NCBI RefSeq assembly: GCF_003726095.1
Contig: NZ_CP026031.1
Location: 2,046,001 to 2,110,000 of the forward strand
Direction of reading: 5' to 3'
Length of the DNA: 64,000 nucleotides
Source of the DNA: Niallia circulans
Lineage (GTDB): Bacteria; Bacillota; Bacilli; Bacillales; Cytobacillaceae
Made by a program: the position numbers and the translations under genes. This document shows positions 42,572 through 51,494 of the stretch, one piece after another; within the stretch, counting starts at the first letter, position 1, and each line of letters starts with the position of its first letter. The notes beneath the pieces are model-generated. The model did not search any database, was not told the DNA's origin, and worked only from the letters and a program-made list of their open reading frames with translations.

Positions 42572-43675
42572 TTATATCAACGATTTACGCAACAAGGCAT
42601 GTACCCCTTTAGGCACATAAACAGAAACTTGAATATTCGGTTCATTAATCGTTATCCAGCCTAAGCCTGAAAACACAATATCTGTTTTTGGTTCTTTTAT
42701 AGAAAAATCATGCCTTACCAACTCTGGAAAAGCCTCCAAATGCTCTCTGTTGGGAGGTGTCAATAATTCACCTGCATGTTTTTCATACAGCTCATCTGCC
42801 TTTTCCAACTTCGTCCGATGGATCGTTATTTCATTAGAGAAATAGCATACAAAGCTACTGCGCTCGCCTTTTACAAAATCAAATCGAGCTAGCCCGCCAA
42901 AGAATAATGTTTGTTGATCGTTTAATTGAAAAATTCTCGATTTTATTTCTTTTTTTGGCGTGATAATTTTCAAATCTTTTTTATCAACAAAATGAGCCAT
43001 TTGATGGTGATTAATAATTCCAGGGGTATCCACTAGGTATTTACCATCCGACAATGGAATTTCAATGATATCTAGCGTTGTACCAGGAAAATGTGATGTT
43101 GTAATTACATTTTCTTCTCCAGATACCTCTTTAAGAATTCGATTAATAAAAGTAGATTTCCCTACATTTGTACAGCCCACTACATAAACATCTTTTCCGT
43201 TACGATGATATTCAATTGCATCCAGTACTTCTTTAATATTCTTTCCTTTTTCTGCACTGACAAGGTATACATCTTCTGGTCTCAATCCTAAATCCTTTGC
43301 TTCTTTTTTCATCCAATTGATAACCTTATGGTGTTTCACCGATTTTGGTAAAAGATCTACTTTATTTCCTATTAGTATTACTTTATTGTTCCCAGTAAAA
43401 CGATGAAGACCAGGTAACCAGCTTCCATTGAAATCAAAAATATCTACTAATTTTACTATTAGGCTGTCACTTTTCCCTATTTCATTTAGAATCTTTAAAA
43501 AATCATCGTCTGTTAAAGAAACATCTTGTACTTCGTTATAATGCTTTAAACGGAAACATCTTTGACAAATAACCTCTTCCTTTTCTAACGAAGAAGAAGG
43601 TGCATAACCTAATTCATTCTTATTCTCCGTCTGAATAACTACTCCACAGCCGATACAATGTATTCTTTCTGTCAC
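42572..43675 (-). CDS. yqeH: Circularly permuted GTPase YqeH
   Basis: 367 residues. An N-terminal zinc finger (CIGC ... CQRC) is followed by a GTPase domain with permuted motifs: NKVDLLP (G4) comes before GCTNVGKST (G1) and DTPG (G3). A C-terminal TRAP-like domain completes it. YqeH is needed for 30S assembly and affects DNA replication in B. subtilis. Four bases separate it from yqeG. Confidence 0.95.
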   Translation of the reverse strand: MTERIHCIGCGVVIQTENKNELGYAPSSSLEKEEVICQRCFRLKHYNEVQDVSLTDDDFLKILNEIGKSDSLIVKLVDIFDFNGSWLPGLHRFTGNNKVILIGNKVDLLPKSVKHHKVINWMKKEAKDLGLRPEDVYLVSAEKGKNIKEVLDAIEYHRNGKDVYVVGCTNVGKSTFINRILKEVSGEENVITTSHFPGTTLDIIEIPLSDGKYLVDTPGIINHHQMAHFVDKKDLKIITPKKEIKSRIFQLNDQQTLFFGGLARFDFVKGERSSFVCYFSNEITIHRTKLEKADELYEKHAGELLTPPNREHLEAFPELVRHDFSIKEPKTDIVFSGLGWITINEPNIQVSVYVPKGVHALLRKSLI

Positions 43676-43678
43676 GTA

Positions 43679-44194
43679 TTAATCCTCCCAAGTTAATTTT
43701 CCGTTTCTACGAAACCAATTCAAAATTCTTCTTTCGATTCTACGATTAATTCTAGTCATAAACCCATCTGTTTGCGCAACAGGCACGACTAAAATAGTAT
43801 GAAATCCACTACGATTCCCACCAAGAACATCTGTTAATAATTGGTCACCAATTACAACTGTTTCTTCTTTTTTTGTATTCATTTGCATGATAGCTTTTTT
43901 AAAAGCACGACCAAGCGGCTTTCTAGCAGCAAAAATAAAAGGAATATGCAACGGGTCAGAAAATGATTTTACTCTTGCTTCTTTATTATTAGAAACAATT
44001 GTGACTTTAATGTCATTTCTCTTCATTTCTGCAAACCATTCAATAATTTGAGGAGTCGCAAGCGGGCGATCCCATTCTACTAACGTATTATCTAAGTCTG
44101 TTATGATGCCTTTTATTCCTTTTTTCTTTAAATCATCTGGGGAAATTTCAAATATATTTTTAACAAACTGATTTGGCAAAAATTGATTTAACAC
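43679..44194 (-). CDS. yqeG: HAD-family phosphatase YqeG
   Basis: 171 residues. HAD motif I ITDLDNTLVEWD, motif II TIVSNN and VIGDQLLTDVLGG are all present. HAD_IIIA subfamily, probably a phosphatase of unknown substrate. It is the first gene of the yqeG-yqeM operon, whose promoter must lie in the DnaA-box region. Confidence 0.93.
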   Translation of the reverse strand: MLNQFLPNQFVKNIFEISPDDLKKKGIKGIITDLDNTLVEWDRPLATPQIIEWFAEMKRNDIKVTIVSNNKEARVKSFSDPLHIPFIFAARKPLGRAFKKAIMQMNTKKEETVVIGDQLLTDVLGGNRSGFHTILVVPVAQTDGFMTRINRRIERRILNWFRRNGKLTWED

Positions 44195-44781
44195 TAAAAA
44201 ACACCTCTTAATTCTTTCATTTCTATAGTTTAACCAGTTTAACCAGTATGTCTTCCTATTGTTATGGTAACCATTTTTACGATAGAAGAAAATAATATTA
44301 TACCGTTTTTCTTCTTAAAGAAGATACCATATTCATTCTTTTTTTAATAATAGCAAAATAATTTTCGACAAAATACGCATTTTTCAACATATGTGGATAA
44401 CATTATACACATAATACCCATTGATTTACATATAGTCCACATAGTTCTCAACAAAATAATCACAGGTTATCCACTGAACGCTGTGGATAAACGAACAGTT
44501 GTTCTCTATGTTTATTTTTGTTAAAGTAAGGATACAATATACTATCCAAAAAACTTCCAAGATTAATCCACTAAAAAAAGAAGATTAAAAGTGTTCTCTA
44601 CATAGCAATTTTTTTACATAGACAAGCTAGTTTTCTGATAAACATTGTCGAATGATACATCTAGTATGCACTTTTTAATCAGCGAATTAAAAAAATCTTA
44701 TTTCAACACTGAAAACAACTACATTTATATATGTTTTCTATGAAAATCTTCTCATTATATTTGAATGGAGGTGTTTCTGGC
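44195..44781. promoter_or_regulatory. yqeG-sda intergenic region with DnaA boxes
   Basis: 587 bases between divergent yqeG and sda. DnaA boxes: TGTGGATAA at 44392-44400, TTATACACA at 44403-44411, TTATCCACT at 44467-44475 (one mismatch) and TGTGGATAA at 44482-44490. In B. subtilis DnaA activates sda so that unreplicated chromosomes block sporulation, and boxes lie in this same intergenic region. The sda promoter itself was not pinned down. Confidence 0.88.
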
Positions 44782-44922
44782 ATGCGAAAACTGTCAGATG
44801 AATTATTGATTGAGTCCTATCATAAAGCAAGGGAATTAAACTTAAGCCCTGAATTTATTCGTCTCATCGAAACAGAGATTCACCGACGTTCTTTAAGCAA
44901 CAAGATAAAAGTCTCCTCTTAA
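44782..44922 (+). CDS. sda: Sporulation inhibitor Sda
   Basis: 46 residues from the ATG at 44782 with GGAGG ahead. The sequence [13 protein letters not shown] and the ending IHRRSL match Sda, a helical hairpin that blocks the KinA histidine kinase and so stops Spo0A activation when replication is disturbed. Same length as in B. subtilis. Preceded by a DnaA-box cluster. Confidence 0.95.
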   Translation: MRKLSDELLIESYHKARELNLSPEFIRLIETEIHRRSLSNKIKVSS

Positions 44923-44952
44923 CCCAATAAAAGTAATAATATATTCCATTTG

Positions 44953-44978
44953 AAAACAGCCTTGTACAAGGCTGTTTT
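44953..44978. terminator. Bidirectional terminator between sda and psd
   Basis: A perfect palindromic stem AAAACAGCCTT / AAGGCTGTTTT around GTAC, with T-runs for both convergent genes. Confidence 0.92.
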
Positions 44979-44990
44979 TCTTTTAAACTA

Positions 44991-45797
44991 TTAATTTTTG
45001 TATTCATTGCGCTTTTCGAAGCTCTCTCCAATAACCTCTCCTATTTTAACCGGATATGGAATGGAATGAAAGCCTTTCTGTTTAAATGTATTTTTTTCAA
45101 ATAGTAACACAACAGTTGAGCCAAATGAAAAATAAGCAATTTCCTCTCCCTGAACTACGCGGTCTTTCTTATGGTTTAGGACGATAGAGTTAATAAACAT
45201 GGCACCAACCTTCACAATACATATCCCGTTTCCTTCCTCTGTCTTTAATTCCGTTATAGACCGATAATTTTTGGAGAGGGTAGATTTCCCCCACTTTAAA
45301 CCATATTTATTAACAGGATACGATTTATTTCCAAGTGTCCAACGATTTGTTACAGTACCTGTGACAGGACAGTGAATGCGATGATAATGACTTGGGCTTA
45401 AATAAAATATTAAATAAGTTCCACCAATATATTTATCCACTGTTTTTTCATCCCCAAGCATTTCATGAATAGAATACGTTTTTCCTTTAACTAAAATAGA
45501 GCTATCTTCTCTTACTTCTCCAATATCCTCAATCACTGCATCAACAGGACTAATTATTTCTCTATGATCAGCATGAATATTTCGGCAGTTGGCTTTTAAT
45601 TTTCTAACAAAAAATTCATGTAAGGATCCGTATTCCTTTAGTTGTTTGTCCATTTCCTCTATATTTATTTTATAAACTTTTGCAAAGGAAGGAATTAAAT
45701 ATCGGCTCCATCTAGAATAAGCAAATTTCTTAATCATATAGGAACTCCATCTTCCATTTGTCAGTTCAATACAAAGTCGATAAATTGTTTCTTTCAA
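44991..45797 (-). CDS. psd: Phosphatidylserine decarboxylase
   Basis: 268 residues. Near the end FSFGSTVVLLFE holds the GST autocleavage site, where serine becomes the pyruvoyl cofactor. HYHRIHCPV supplies the active-site histidines. It makes phosphatidylethanolamine at the membrane. It is divergent from pssA, the enzyme of the preceding step; in B. subtilis pssA and psd are in one operon elsewhere. Confidence 0.95.
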   Translation of the reverse strand: MKETIYRLCIELTNGRWSSYMIKKFAYSRWSRYLIPSFAKVYKINIEEMDKQLKEYGSLHEFFVRKLKANCRNIHADHREIISPVDAVIEDIGEVREDSSILVKGKTYSIHEMLGDEKTVDKYIGGTYLIFYLSPSHYHRIHCPVTGTVTNRWTLGNKSYPVNKYGLKWGKSTLSKNYRSITELKTEEGNGICIVKVGAMFINSIVLNHKKDRVVQGEEIAYFSFGSTVVLLFEKNTFKQKGFHSIPYPVKIGEVIGESFEKRNEYKN

Positions 45798-45924
45798 TGA
45801 AGCAATCCTCCAATAAATAAAAATTTTTCTTTACGAATGATCATATACTAATTAGAATTATATATGATTATATAAAAAAATGGTTGTATGAAATGCAAAA
45901 CATTTCATACTAGGAGTGAATCTA

Positions 45925-46464
45925 ATGTTTTTACATGGAGTTTTAGAACAAACTATCAAGAAAATTAAAACTCAACTCGCTAATGTGTTAACTTTAACAA
46001 ATATTTCATTAGGTGCTTTTGCAATTATCTATAGTTTAAAGGGACATCTCCAATTAAGTCTATTACTTATTTTTATCGCTGCATTAGCAGATAGACTGGA
46101 TGGAATGACTGCCAGAAAATTTAATATCGAATCAGAGCTTGGCAAACAGCTTGATTCTATGAGTGATATCATTTCATTTGGGGTAGCACCGGCATTATTA
46201 GTGTATCAAGGGATTTTATTTGAGTTGGGAGCACCAGGATCTTTCTTTACAGTCCTTTATATTGTGTGTGGCGCTTTTCGATTAGCTCGATTTAATATTA
46301 CGGAAAGTCATGGCTTTTTTACAGGCCTGCCGATAACAGCAGCTGGCTGTATTTTAACCTTTAGCTGTCTATTTTTTACTTTTATACCGAGCCATATTTA
46401 TTTATTTCTTATGCTTATTCTTTCCATCTTGATGATTGGCAGTTTCAAATGGAAAAAAATATAA
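45925..46464 (+). CDS. pssA: CDP-diacylglycerol-serine O-phosphatidyltransferase
   Basis: 179 residues from the ATG at 45925 with AGGAGTGA upstream. Several membrane helices; the CDP-alcohol transferase signature DG-x2-AR-x8-G-x3-D-x3-D is complete in DRLDGMTARKF...GKQLDSMSD. It makes phosphatidylserine for Psd. Confidence 0.95.
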   Translation: MFLHGVLEQTIKKIKTQLANVLTLTNISLGAFAIIYSLKGHLQLSLLLIFIAALADRLDGMTARKFNIESELGKQLDSMSDIISFGVAPALLVYQGILFELGAPGSFFTVLYIVCGAFRLARFNITESHGFFTGLPITAAGCILTFSCLFFTFIPSHIYLFLMLILSILMIGSFKWKKI

Positions 46465-46494
46465 GCATTTACTAAAGCTATTCATCAAAAAATG

Positions 46495-46540
46495 AAGACC
46501 TCCTACACACCAGCAGCTTTTGGTATGTAGGAGGTCTTTT
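46495..46540. terminator. Terminator between pssA and the M3 peptidase
   Basis: Arms AAGACCTCCTACACACC / GGTATGTAGGAGGTCTT with one mismatch, followed by TT-rich sequence on the plus strand; convergent genes on both sides. Confidence 0.85.
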
Positions 46541-46607
46541 ATCTATATTCCTTTTAAACGAATGCTGTGGTTCTAGTCATTTCTATATAATCCTATAAAA
46601 AGACCTT

Positions 46608-48389
46608 TCATTCATTCGTTAATGCTAAAAATTCTTCTACATCCTTAATACAAAGATCTATAGCACTATTCCAGAAATCCTCTTTTGTTAAATCAATTTG
46701 AAGATGCTTAAATGCCAATTCTTCTACTGTCATGCTTGCTGTATCTCTTAATAGGGCAATGTATTTCTCTTCATAGCCCTTTCCTTCCTCTAATGCTTTT
46801 GCATAAATTCCAAGTGAAAATAGAAACCCAAATGTATAAGGGAAATTATAAAAAGGTACACCTGTAATATAAAAATGCAATTTTGAGCCCCAGAAAGAAG
46901 GATGGTATTCCTCTAAAGCATCCCCATATGCTTCTTTTTGGGCATTAAGCATTAACGTATTTAATTGCTCCTTTGAAATTAATCCATTCTGACGTTCTTC
47001 ATAAAATCTTGTTTCAAAAAGAAAACGAGCATGAATATTCATTAACAAAGCTATAGATCGCTGAATTTTATCTTCCAATAATACTAGCTTTTCATCCTCT
47101 GATTTAGCAGCCTTTAAAGCTGCATCGGATACAATCATTTCCGCAAATGTAGACGCTGTTTCTGCGACATTCATTGCATAATTTCTATTTAATGTGTGCA
47201 TATCGCGCATAGCGTATGTATGAAAGCCGTGCCCTAATTCATGGGCTAAAGTTGAAACATTTGATGGCGTGCCAGAATACGTCATAAAAATACGTGACTG
47301 AGCACTTTCAGGGAAATAGGTGTGAAAGCCTCCTGGTCTTTTCCCTTTTCTATCTTCTGCTTCAATCCATCTCTCTTCAAATGCTTTCTTTGCGAATCCT
47401 GACATTTTCGCACCAAATTGCTCGAAATGCTTAATAATAAATTCGGCACCTTCTTGGTAAGACATTTTTGTTTCTATTTTACCAAGAGGAGCATCCAAAT
47501 CATACCAGCTTAATTTTTCTAAACCTAACAATTTAGCTTTTCTATTTAAAAATTGTACAAATGGCTGTTTTTTCTTCGAAATTGCATTCCACATCGCCTG
47601 CAATGTTTCTTCTTGCATCCGATTAATCGCTAAAGGTTCTTTTAAGAAACTAGTCCAGCCTCTCATCCCATAAACATTTAATCGGAAACCAGCTAAATGG
47701 TTTAATGTTTTTGCCAGAATTTCCCCATTTGCATCCCATGCTTTTTCCCATTCTTTAAACACCTTTTTTCTAACCGCGCGTTCAGGGTTTGAAAATTTAT
47801 TAGCAGCTTGTCCAACGGAGAGATATTCTTCATCAAAAGGAATCTGAATTTTTCCAACGATGGTATCATACATTTGGCCCCAGCCATAATAGCCATCGAC
47901 ACTTAACTTATTTATCAGTGTTTCTTCTTCTTCGGATAATTTTTCTTTAGCAGCCGCTCTTCTTTCTGACAGGACAAAATAAAGTTCTTCTAGATTACTG
48001 CCTTTGAACAAGGAATCCCATTCCATATCACTATATAAGGATAATTTCCCATCTAGAACCGTTAATACATTTTGAAACGCAGCACTTAATTCAGTTACTC
48101 TACCTCTTAAAGCGCTTGCTCCTTTATCTTCCATATTCTGTGCCTCTAAACAACTGACAAAAGCACCTGCTTGTCTTACTTTCTTTACGACTACTTCAAA
48201 CTGATTCACAATTTGCTGCAATGAATCTTTGTCCGTCTCCTGTAATGGCTCATACTTATGTACATATGCTGATAATTTGTCAATTTCATCCATAGACAAA
48301 GCTAAATGCTCTCTAAACTCTTGAGAATTACTTCCTCCAGGAAATAATCCTTCTAAATCCCATGTAGCTTGATATTCTTCTATCTTCAC
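46608..48389 (-). CDS. M3-family oligoendopeptidase (PepF type)
   Basis: 593 residues from a GTG at 48389 (GGAAGGAGATGG upstream). Cytoplasmic zinc metallopeptidase: the HEXXH motif lies in LAHELGHGFHTYAM near residue 390, and the downstream glutamate in NVAETASTFAEM. The family cleaves short oligopeptides. Full length. No functional link with its neighbours is evident. Confidence 0.92.
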   Translation of the reverse strand: MKIEEYQATWDLEGLFPGGSNSQEFREHLALSMDEIDKLSAYVHKYEPLQETDKDSLQQIVNQFEVVVKKVRQAGAFVSCLEAQNMEDKGASALRGRVTELSAAFQNVLTVLDGKLSLYSDMEWDSLFKGSNLEELYFVLSERRAAAKEKLSEEEETLINKLSVDGYYGWGQMYDTIVGKIQIPFDEEYLSVGQAANKFSNPERAVRKKVFKEWEKAWDANGEILAKTLNHLAGFRLNVYGMRGWTSFLKEPLAINRMQEETLQAMWNAISKKKQPFVQFLNRKAKLLGLEKLSWYDLDAPLGKIETKMSYQEGAEFIIKHFEQFGAKMSGFAKKAFEERWIEAEDRKGKRPGGFHTYFPESAQSRIFMTYSGTPSNVSTLAHELGHGFHTYAMRDMHTLNRNYAMNVAETASTFAEMIVSDAALKAAKSEDEKLVLLEDKIQRSIALLMNIHARFLFETRFYEERQNGLISKEQLNTLMLNAQKEAYGDALEEYHPSFWGSKLHFYITGVPFYNFPYTFGFLFSLGIYAKALEEGKGYEEKYIALLRDTASMTVEELAFKHLQIDLTKEDFWNSAIDLCIKDVEEFLALTNE

Positions 48390-48498
48390 TTTTCTCCATC
48401 TCCTTCCACTGTTACTACTATGTCATTATAGTTTGACTATCGAAATATTTCCATTCTTTCTGTTAAAATAGTTAAATATTTCTGATAACAAAAGAAAA

Positions 48499-48530
48499 AG
48501 CATCGTTATCTAAAACAGATACATGATGCT
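48499..48530 (-). terminator. Terminator after the small Gly-rich gene
   Basis: Minus-strand arms AGCATC-GTATCT / AGATA-GATGCT followed by TTTTTCTTTT, about 80 bases past the stop of the gene at 48611. Confidence 0.7.
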
Positions 48531-48610
48531 AGAATCTATATGAATTAACCTGTTTGTATAGGAATTACTATATTTACTATTAGAACATCTAACTTTTTCG
48601 TCTTTTTCTC

Positions 48611-48823
48611 TTAGCGATAAAAGCCACCGAATGCCCAAAAACCCCAAAATAGAATGATAACAATAAAAAGAATGATTAAAAATGCGTACCAGAAACCACC
48701 AGCACCACCATATACACCGCCATAAGCAGGATAAGGGGCACCACCATAGCCAAAAGGTGCAGGTCCAAATCCACCAAGCGGAACAGCTGCTGGTACTTGA
48801 TTTGGGTATCCATAACCAGCCAT
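48611..48823 (-). CDS. Small Gly/Tyr/Pro-rich membrane protein, YjcZ-like
   Basis: 70 residues with GAGGAGG upstream. The first half is rich in G, Y, P and A (repeated GYG/PYPAYGG). The second half is one membrane segment, FWYAFLIILFIVIILFWGF. This layout resembles the small YjcZ/YtzL-type sporulation or coat proteins of Bacillus, but I cannot assign it to a named gene. The position next to a CwlC-type amidase and sigK fits a late-sporulation role (inference). Confidence 0.65.
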   Translation of the reverse strand: MAGYGYPNQVPAAVPLGGFGPAPFGYGGAPYPAYGGVYGGAGGFWYAFLIILFIVIILFWGFWAFGGFYR

Positions 48824-48929
48824 TCATTTTCCTCCTCTCTTTCTATAAAATATTCTTAATTTGTTGTGAATGTTTTAGGCAATTGTCCCATTTCTAACTT
48901 TTTCCTATATATCCGCAAATAAATGTTGT

Positions 48930-49697
48930 TTACTTACGAGATATAAACACATGAAACCCAGCTTCCTTCGCTTTTTCTGCTAAACGCTCTGCGTTCTTTC
49001 TATTACTAAATGCCCCGATTTGTACTTTAAACAGATTGTTTCGAAATAAAATAGCTGTATCAAATCCCTTTTCAGCTGCTTCCATTGCCTTTTTTTCTGC
49101 ATTTTCCTTTTCCTTATATGCTCCAATTTGTACACGATAGATCGGTGGTTGATTTTTCTTCTTCTGCAAAGAAAAAGCCCTTTCTAATCCTTGGACATGC
49201 CCTTTAGCAATTTTTGTAATAAAATTACTATCTTTTAACTGATTCACATCTGCTACTGTATCAATGAAGCCATTTTCTGTTAACAAAGCGGGCATGGTTG
49301 TTTCTCTTAATACATGGAAATTTGCATTTTTCTTTCCTCTATCATTAAATCCTGTCTCATCTATTACTTCCTTATGAATGTCATTCTGATAAGTCGTCGT
49401 AGGTGCACCAACTCCCGGATAAATATAACTTTCGAAGCCATTACCCCCACCTGCATTTACATGAATAGAAAGATAAAAATCAGCATTCCAGTTATTAGCA
49501 GCATTCACTCTTGCGGACAAACTTACGGCTGAATCATTATTGCGACTCATCCGAATTTCTACATCTTCATATTCATTCAGAAGAAACCTTCTAATCTGTT
49601 GAGCAATACTTAAGGTAATATTTTTTTCTTGCAGTCCATTTCCTACTGCACCTGAATCTGAACCACCATGACCAGGATCGATAAAAATTTTAACCAT
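48930..49697 (-). CDS. cwlC: N-acetylmuramoyl-L-alanine amidase, CwlC type
   Basis: 255 residues from the ATG at 49697 (AAGGTGGTGA upstream), the same length as B. subtilis CwlC. The amidase_3 domain (about 1-175) has zinc ligands in DPGHGG, GLQEKN and SIHVNAGG and the catalytic Glu in LLTENGF. Two tandem SPOR-like repeats follow (YRVQIGAYKEKENAE, FKVQIGAFSNRKNAE). No signal peptide is seen, as in CwlC, a sigma-K-dependent enzyme for mother-cell lysis. The sigK gene segment lies 1.4 kb away. Confidence 0.88.
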   Translation of the reverse strand: MVKIFIDPGHGGSDSGAVGNGLQEKNITLSIAQQIRRFLLNEYEDVEIRMSRNNDSAVSLSARVNAANNWNADFYLSIHVNAGGGNGFESYIYPGVGAPTTTYQNDIHKEVIDETGFNDRGKKNANFHVLRETTMPALLTENGFIDTVADVNQLKDSNFITKIAKGHVQGLERAFSLQKKKNQPPIYRVQIGAYKEKENAEKKAMEAAEKGFDTAILFRNNLFKVQIGAFSNRKNAERLAEKAKEAGFHVFISRK

Positions 49698-49858
49698 GCT
49701 TTTCACCACCTTTCTAATAGTATAGATAGATGGTGAAAATTCGCTTGTTTAAAAGCCCATATACCGAATGTTAGATTCTAGCCCTATTATCTGCGGGAAA
49801 ATGCCGGCATAATAGGCAGAGTTGAAAAAACAACAATTTTCTCTCTTGATTTATTTTT

Positions 49859-50320
49859 TTATGAAAAGATAATACTCTCTCTTTCTGTATTCTCGATAAA
49901 TTTCACCTCATGAATGGAATCATTTTCATCACAATAATAGATGGACTTACTTATAATGGAATTCTCATTTTCTCCAAAACTAAAAAACACGATAAACTTA
50001 ACCAATCCTTTTTGCAAACCTGCTATGTCAATGCTGTCATTTTCAGCAGTAAATTGATATGGTGTGTTTAAACCCAAATCAAATCTCCAAACTTCATTGT
50101 TATATAATTCCCCACTTACTACTGCATGCTTCATCGTGAAATAGGAGTTGATATCAGCTTTCTTTTGCATACTTCTTACCGCATCTTTTAGCTCAGAAAT
50201 GGAAATTTCGTCCCCCTCTTGATATGTAACATCCTGTAAATCATCTATATTAGGAATGGGCCAGAAATTGTTAATCAAGGATATCAATAATGTAATGAAT
50301 AGTATATGTCTCATAAACAT
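49859..50320 (-). CDS. Unrecognised secreted or anchored protein
   Basis: 153 residues. An N-terminal hydrophobic segment (about 4-20) suggests export. The rest is acidic and contains VSGELYNNEVWRFDL, a pattern seen in small beta-sandwich proteins, but no family is recognised. It lies between the amidase and the sigK segment on the same strand. It ends in a compositionally ordinary stretch; no frameshift is visible. Confidence 0.55.
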   Translation of the reverse strand: MFMRHILFITLLISLINNFWPIPNIDDLQDVTYQEGDEISISELKDAVRSMQKKADINSYFTMKHAVVSGELYNNEVWRFDLGLNTPYQFTAENDSIDIAGLQKGLVKFIVFFSFGENENSIISKSIYYCDENDSIHEVKFIENTERESIIFS

Positions 50321-50624
50321 AGGTCTTCAACCCCTTCGATGAACTTTAATCTTTTCTGCTTTTAGCAGATTTATATTTCATGTATATTACAAATGTTATA
50401 AAACATTTACAAGAATTGAAAAATTTTTTTGAGACATTTTTTGCATTCTAAGTTTGTACCTGTTCCCTTTTTTTATAAAAAAGGAAGGCCTGTACCTTTC
50501 TAACGATATGATTAACCCACTTTAAAAATGATTAAATTTTCCAATTACGCAATCGTTCTTCCTTTTCTTATTCGCATACTTCTAAAGGACATGCATACAA
50601 TGTATGGAAGGAGGAGAGCACAAA

Positions 50625-50945
50625 ATGAAAAAAATCTCTTTAATATCCATAATCATTCTATTGGGTTTTATTGCTTACATAGAAACACCAACCGCAAAAA
50701 TTAACAAAAATAATGTTCTCTTTTACGGAGCTATAAAGGAAGAGCAAGAAGTTAGCAGTAATGGAGATGAAATATTTGGAGCTCCTGATCTTGAATATAA
50801 ATTAGAAGAAACAAAAGAAGAGGATGGGTTTATAGTGGAAGTTTACCGTGAATATGAAATTTATAAAAATCGGCAAGGCGAAGTTGTAAAAACGGTAGCA
50901 ACCGACAATACAGAATCCCTTCATTATGCAAAAAATAAAAGATAG
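50625..50945 (+). CDS. Unrecognised small secreted or anchored protein
   Basis: 106 residues from the ATG at 50625 (MKKISLISIIILLGF) with GGAGGAGAGC upstream. A signal or anchor segment (about 4-20) precedes an acidic domain with YKLEETKEEDGFIVEVYREYEIYK. No cysteine lipobox. No known family. It converges on the sigK segment, with an inverted repeat GCTTAGTC / GACTAAGC (about 50954-50990) between them that may act as a terminator. Confidence 0.55.
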   Translation: MKKISLISIIILLGFIAYIETPTAKINKNNVLFYGAIKEEQEVSSNGDEIFGAPDLEYKLEETKEEDGFIVEVYREYEIYKNRQGEVVKTVATDNTESLHYAKNKR

Positions 50946-51084
50946 AATAAGCCGCTTAGTCAAATGTTAAAAAACGAAGCGACTAAGCTGCTCTTCTATC
51001 CCTTAAAATACCATTATTGATGTGTCTATATAAACGATTTCCTCATAAGAATGCAAATCTATAGAACATCCTTATGTAAAGTTT

Positions 51085-51459
51085 TTATTCATTTTTTCGC
51101 TTTTTTTCCTTTTCTGCTCGATAAAATTCATGGAACATCTTCATCAATGCTCTTTTCTCTATTCTTGAAACATAGCTTCTTGAAATTCCTAATTCTTTTG
51201 CAATTTCTCGTTGTGTTTTTTCCTTCTTTAAATCTAGACCAAACCTGCCGATGATTACTTCTTTTTCTCTTTCATCTAAAACATCAATATATTCCTTTAC
51301 TTTCTCCAGCTCCATATTCAACTGAATCGTATTCACAACATCTTCCGATTCTGATTTCAGCACATCAATAAGACTGATTTCATTCCCCTCTTTATCTTGA
51401 CCAATTGGATCATGCAAGGAAACATCTTTTTTGGTTTTTTTCAAGGCTCTTAGATGCAT
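51085..51459 (-). CDS. sigK: RNA polymerase sigma-K, C-terminal gene segment (spoIIIC)
   Basis: 124 residues from the internal ATG; the sigK coding match extends upstream to about 51471 ([20 protein letters not shown]). It is the 3' half of sigK, with region 4 helix-turn-helix [20 protein letters not shown]. The 5' half with region 2 is not in the window: beyond 51471 the sequence changes to non-sigK DNA running into a recombinase. This is the split state seen in B. subtilis, where spoIVCB and spoIIIC are joined only in the mother cell. It is not translated as a useful protein until excision. Confidence 0.95.
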   Translation of the reverse strand: MHLRALKKTKKDVSLHDPIGQDKEGNEISLIDVLKSESEDVVNTIQLNMELEKVKEYIDVLDEREKEVIIGRFGLDLKKEKTQREIAKELGISRSYVSRIEKRALMKMFHEFYRAEKEKKRKNE

Positions 51460-51475
51460 AAGGATTTCGTTCTTG
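51460..51475 (-). other. sigK/skin junction (recombination site)
   Basis: Reading the minus strand, recombinase stop, short spacer, then AACGA (51471-51467) and in-frame sigK codons N-E-I-L-M-H. In B. subtilis SigK the same codons follow Cys-Ile-Glu, and the crossover is in AATGA at this place. Here the upstream codons are Val-Ile-Lys, so identity with sigK ends at the pentamer. The partner site lies beyond the right edge of the window. Confidence 0.8.
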
Positions 51476-51494
51476 ATTACAATAGGGTACTACA

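Noticed and set aside
48510..48827. 105-codon frame over the Gly-rich gene
   Set aside because: Same DNA in a shifted frame, Trp/Cys-rich as expected from reading Gly/Tyr codons out of frame; the GAGGAGG site serves the ATG at 48823.
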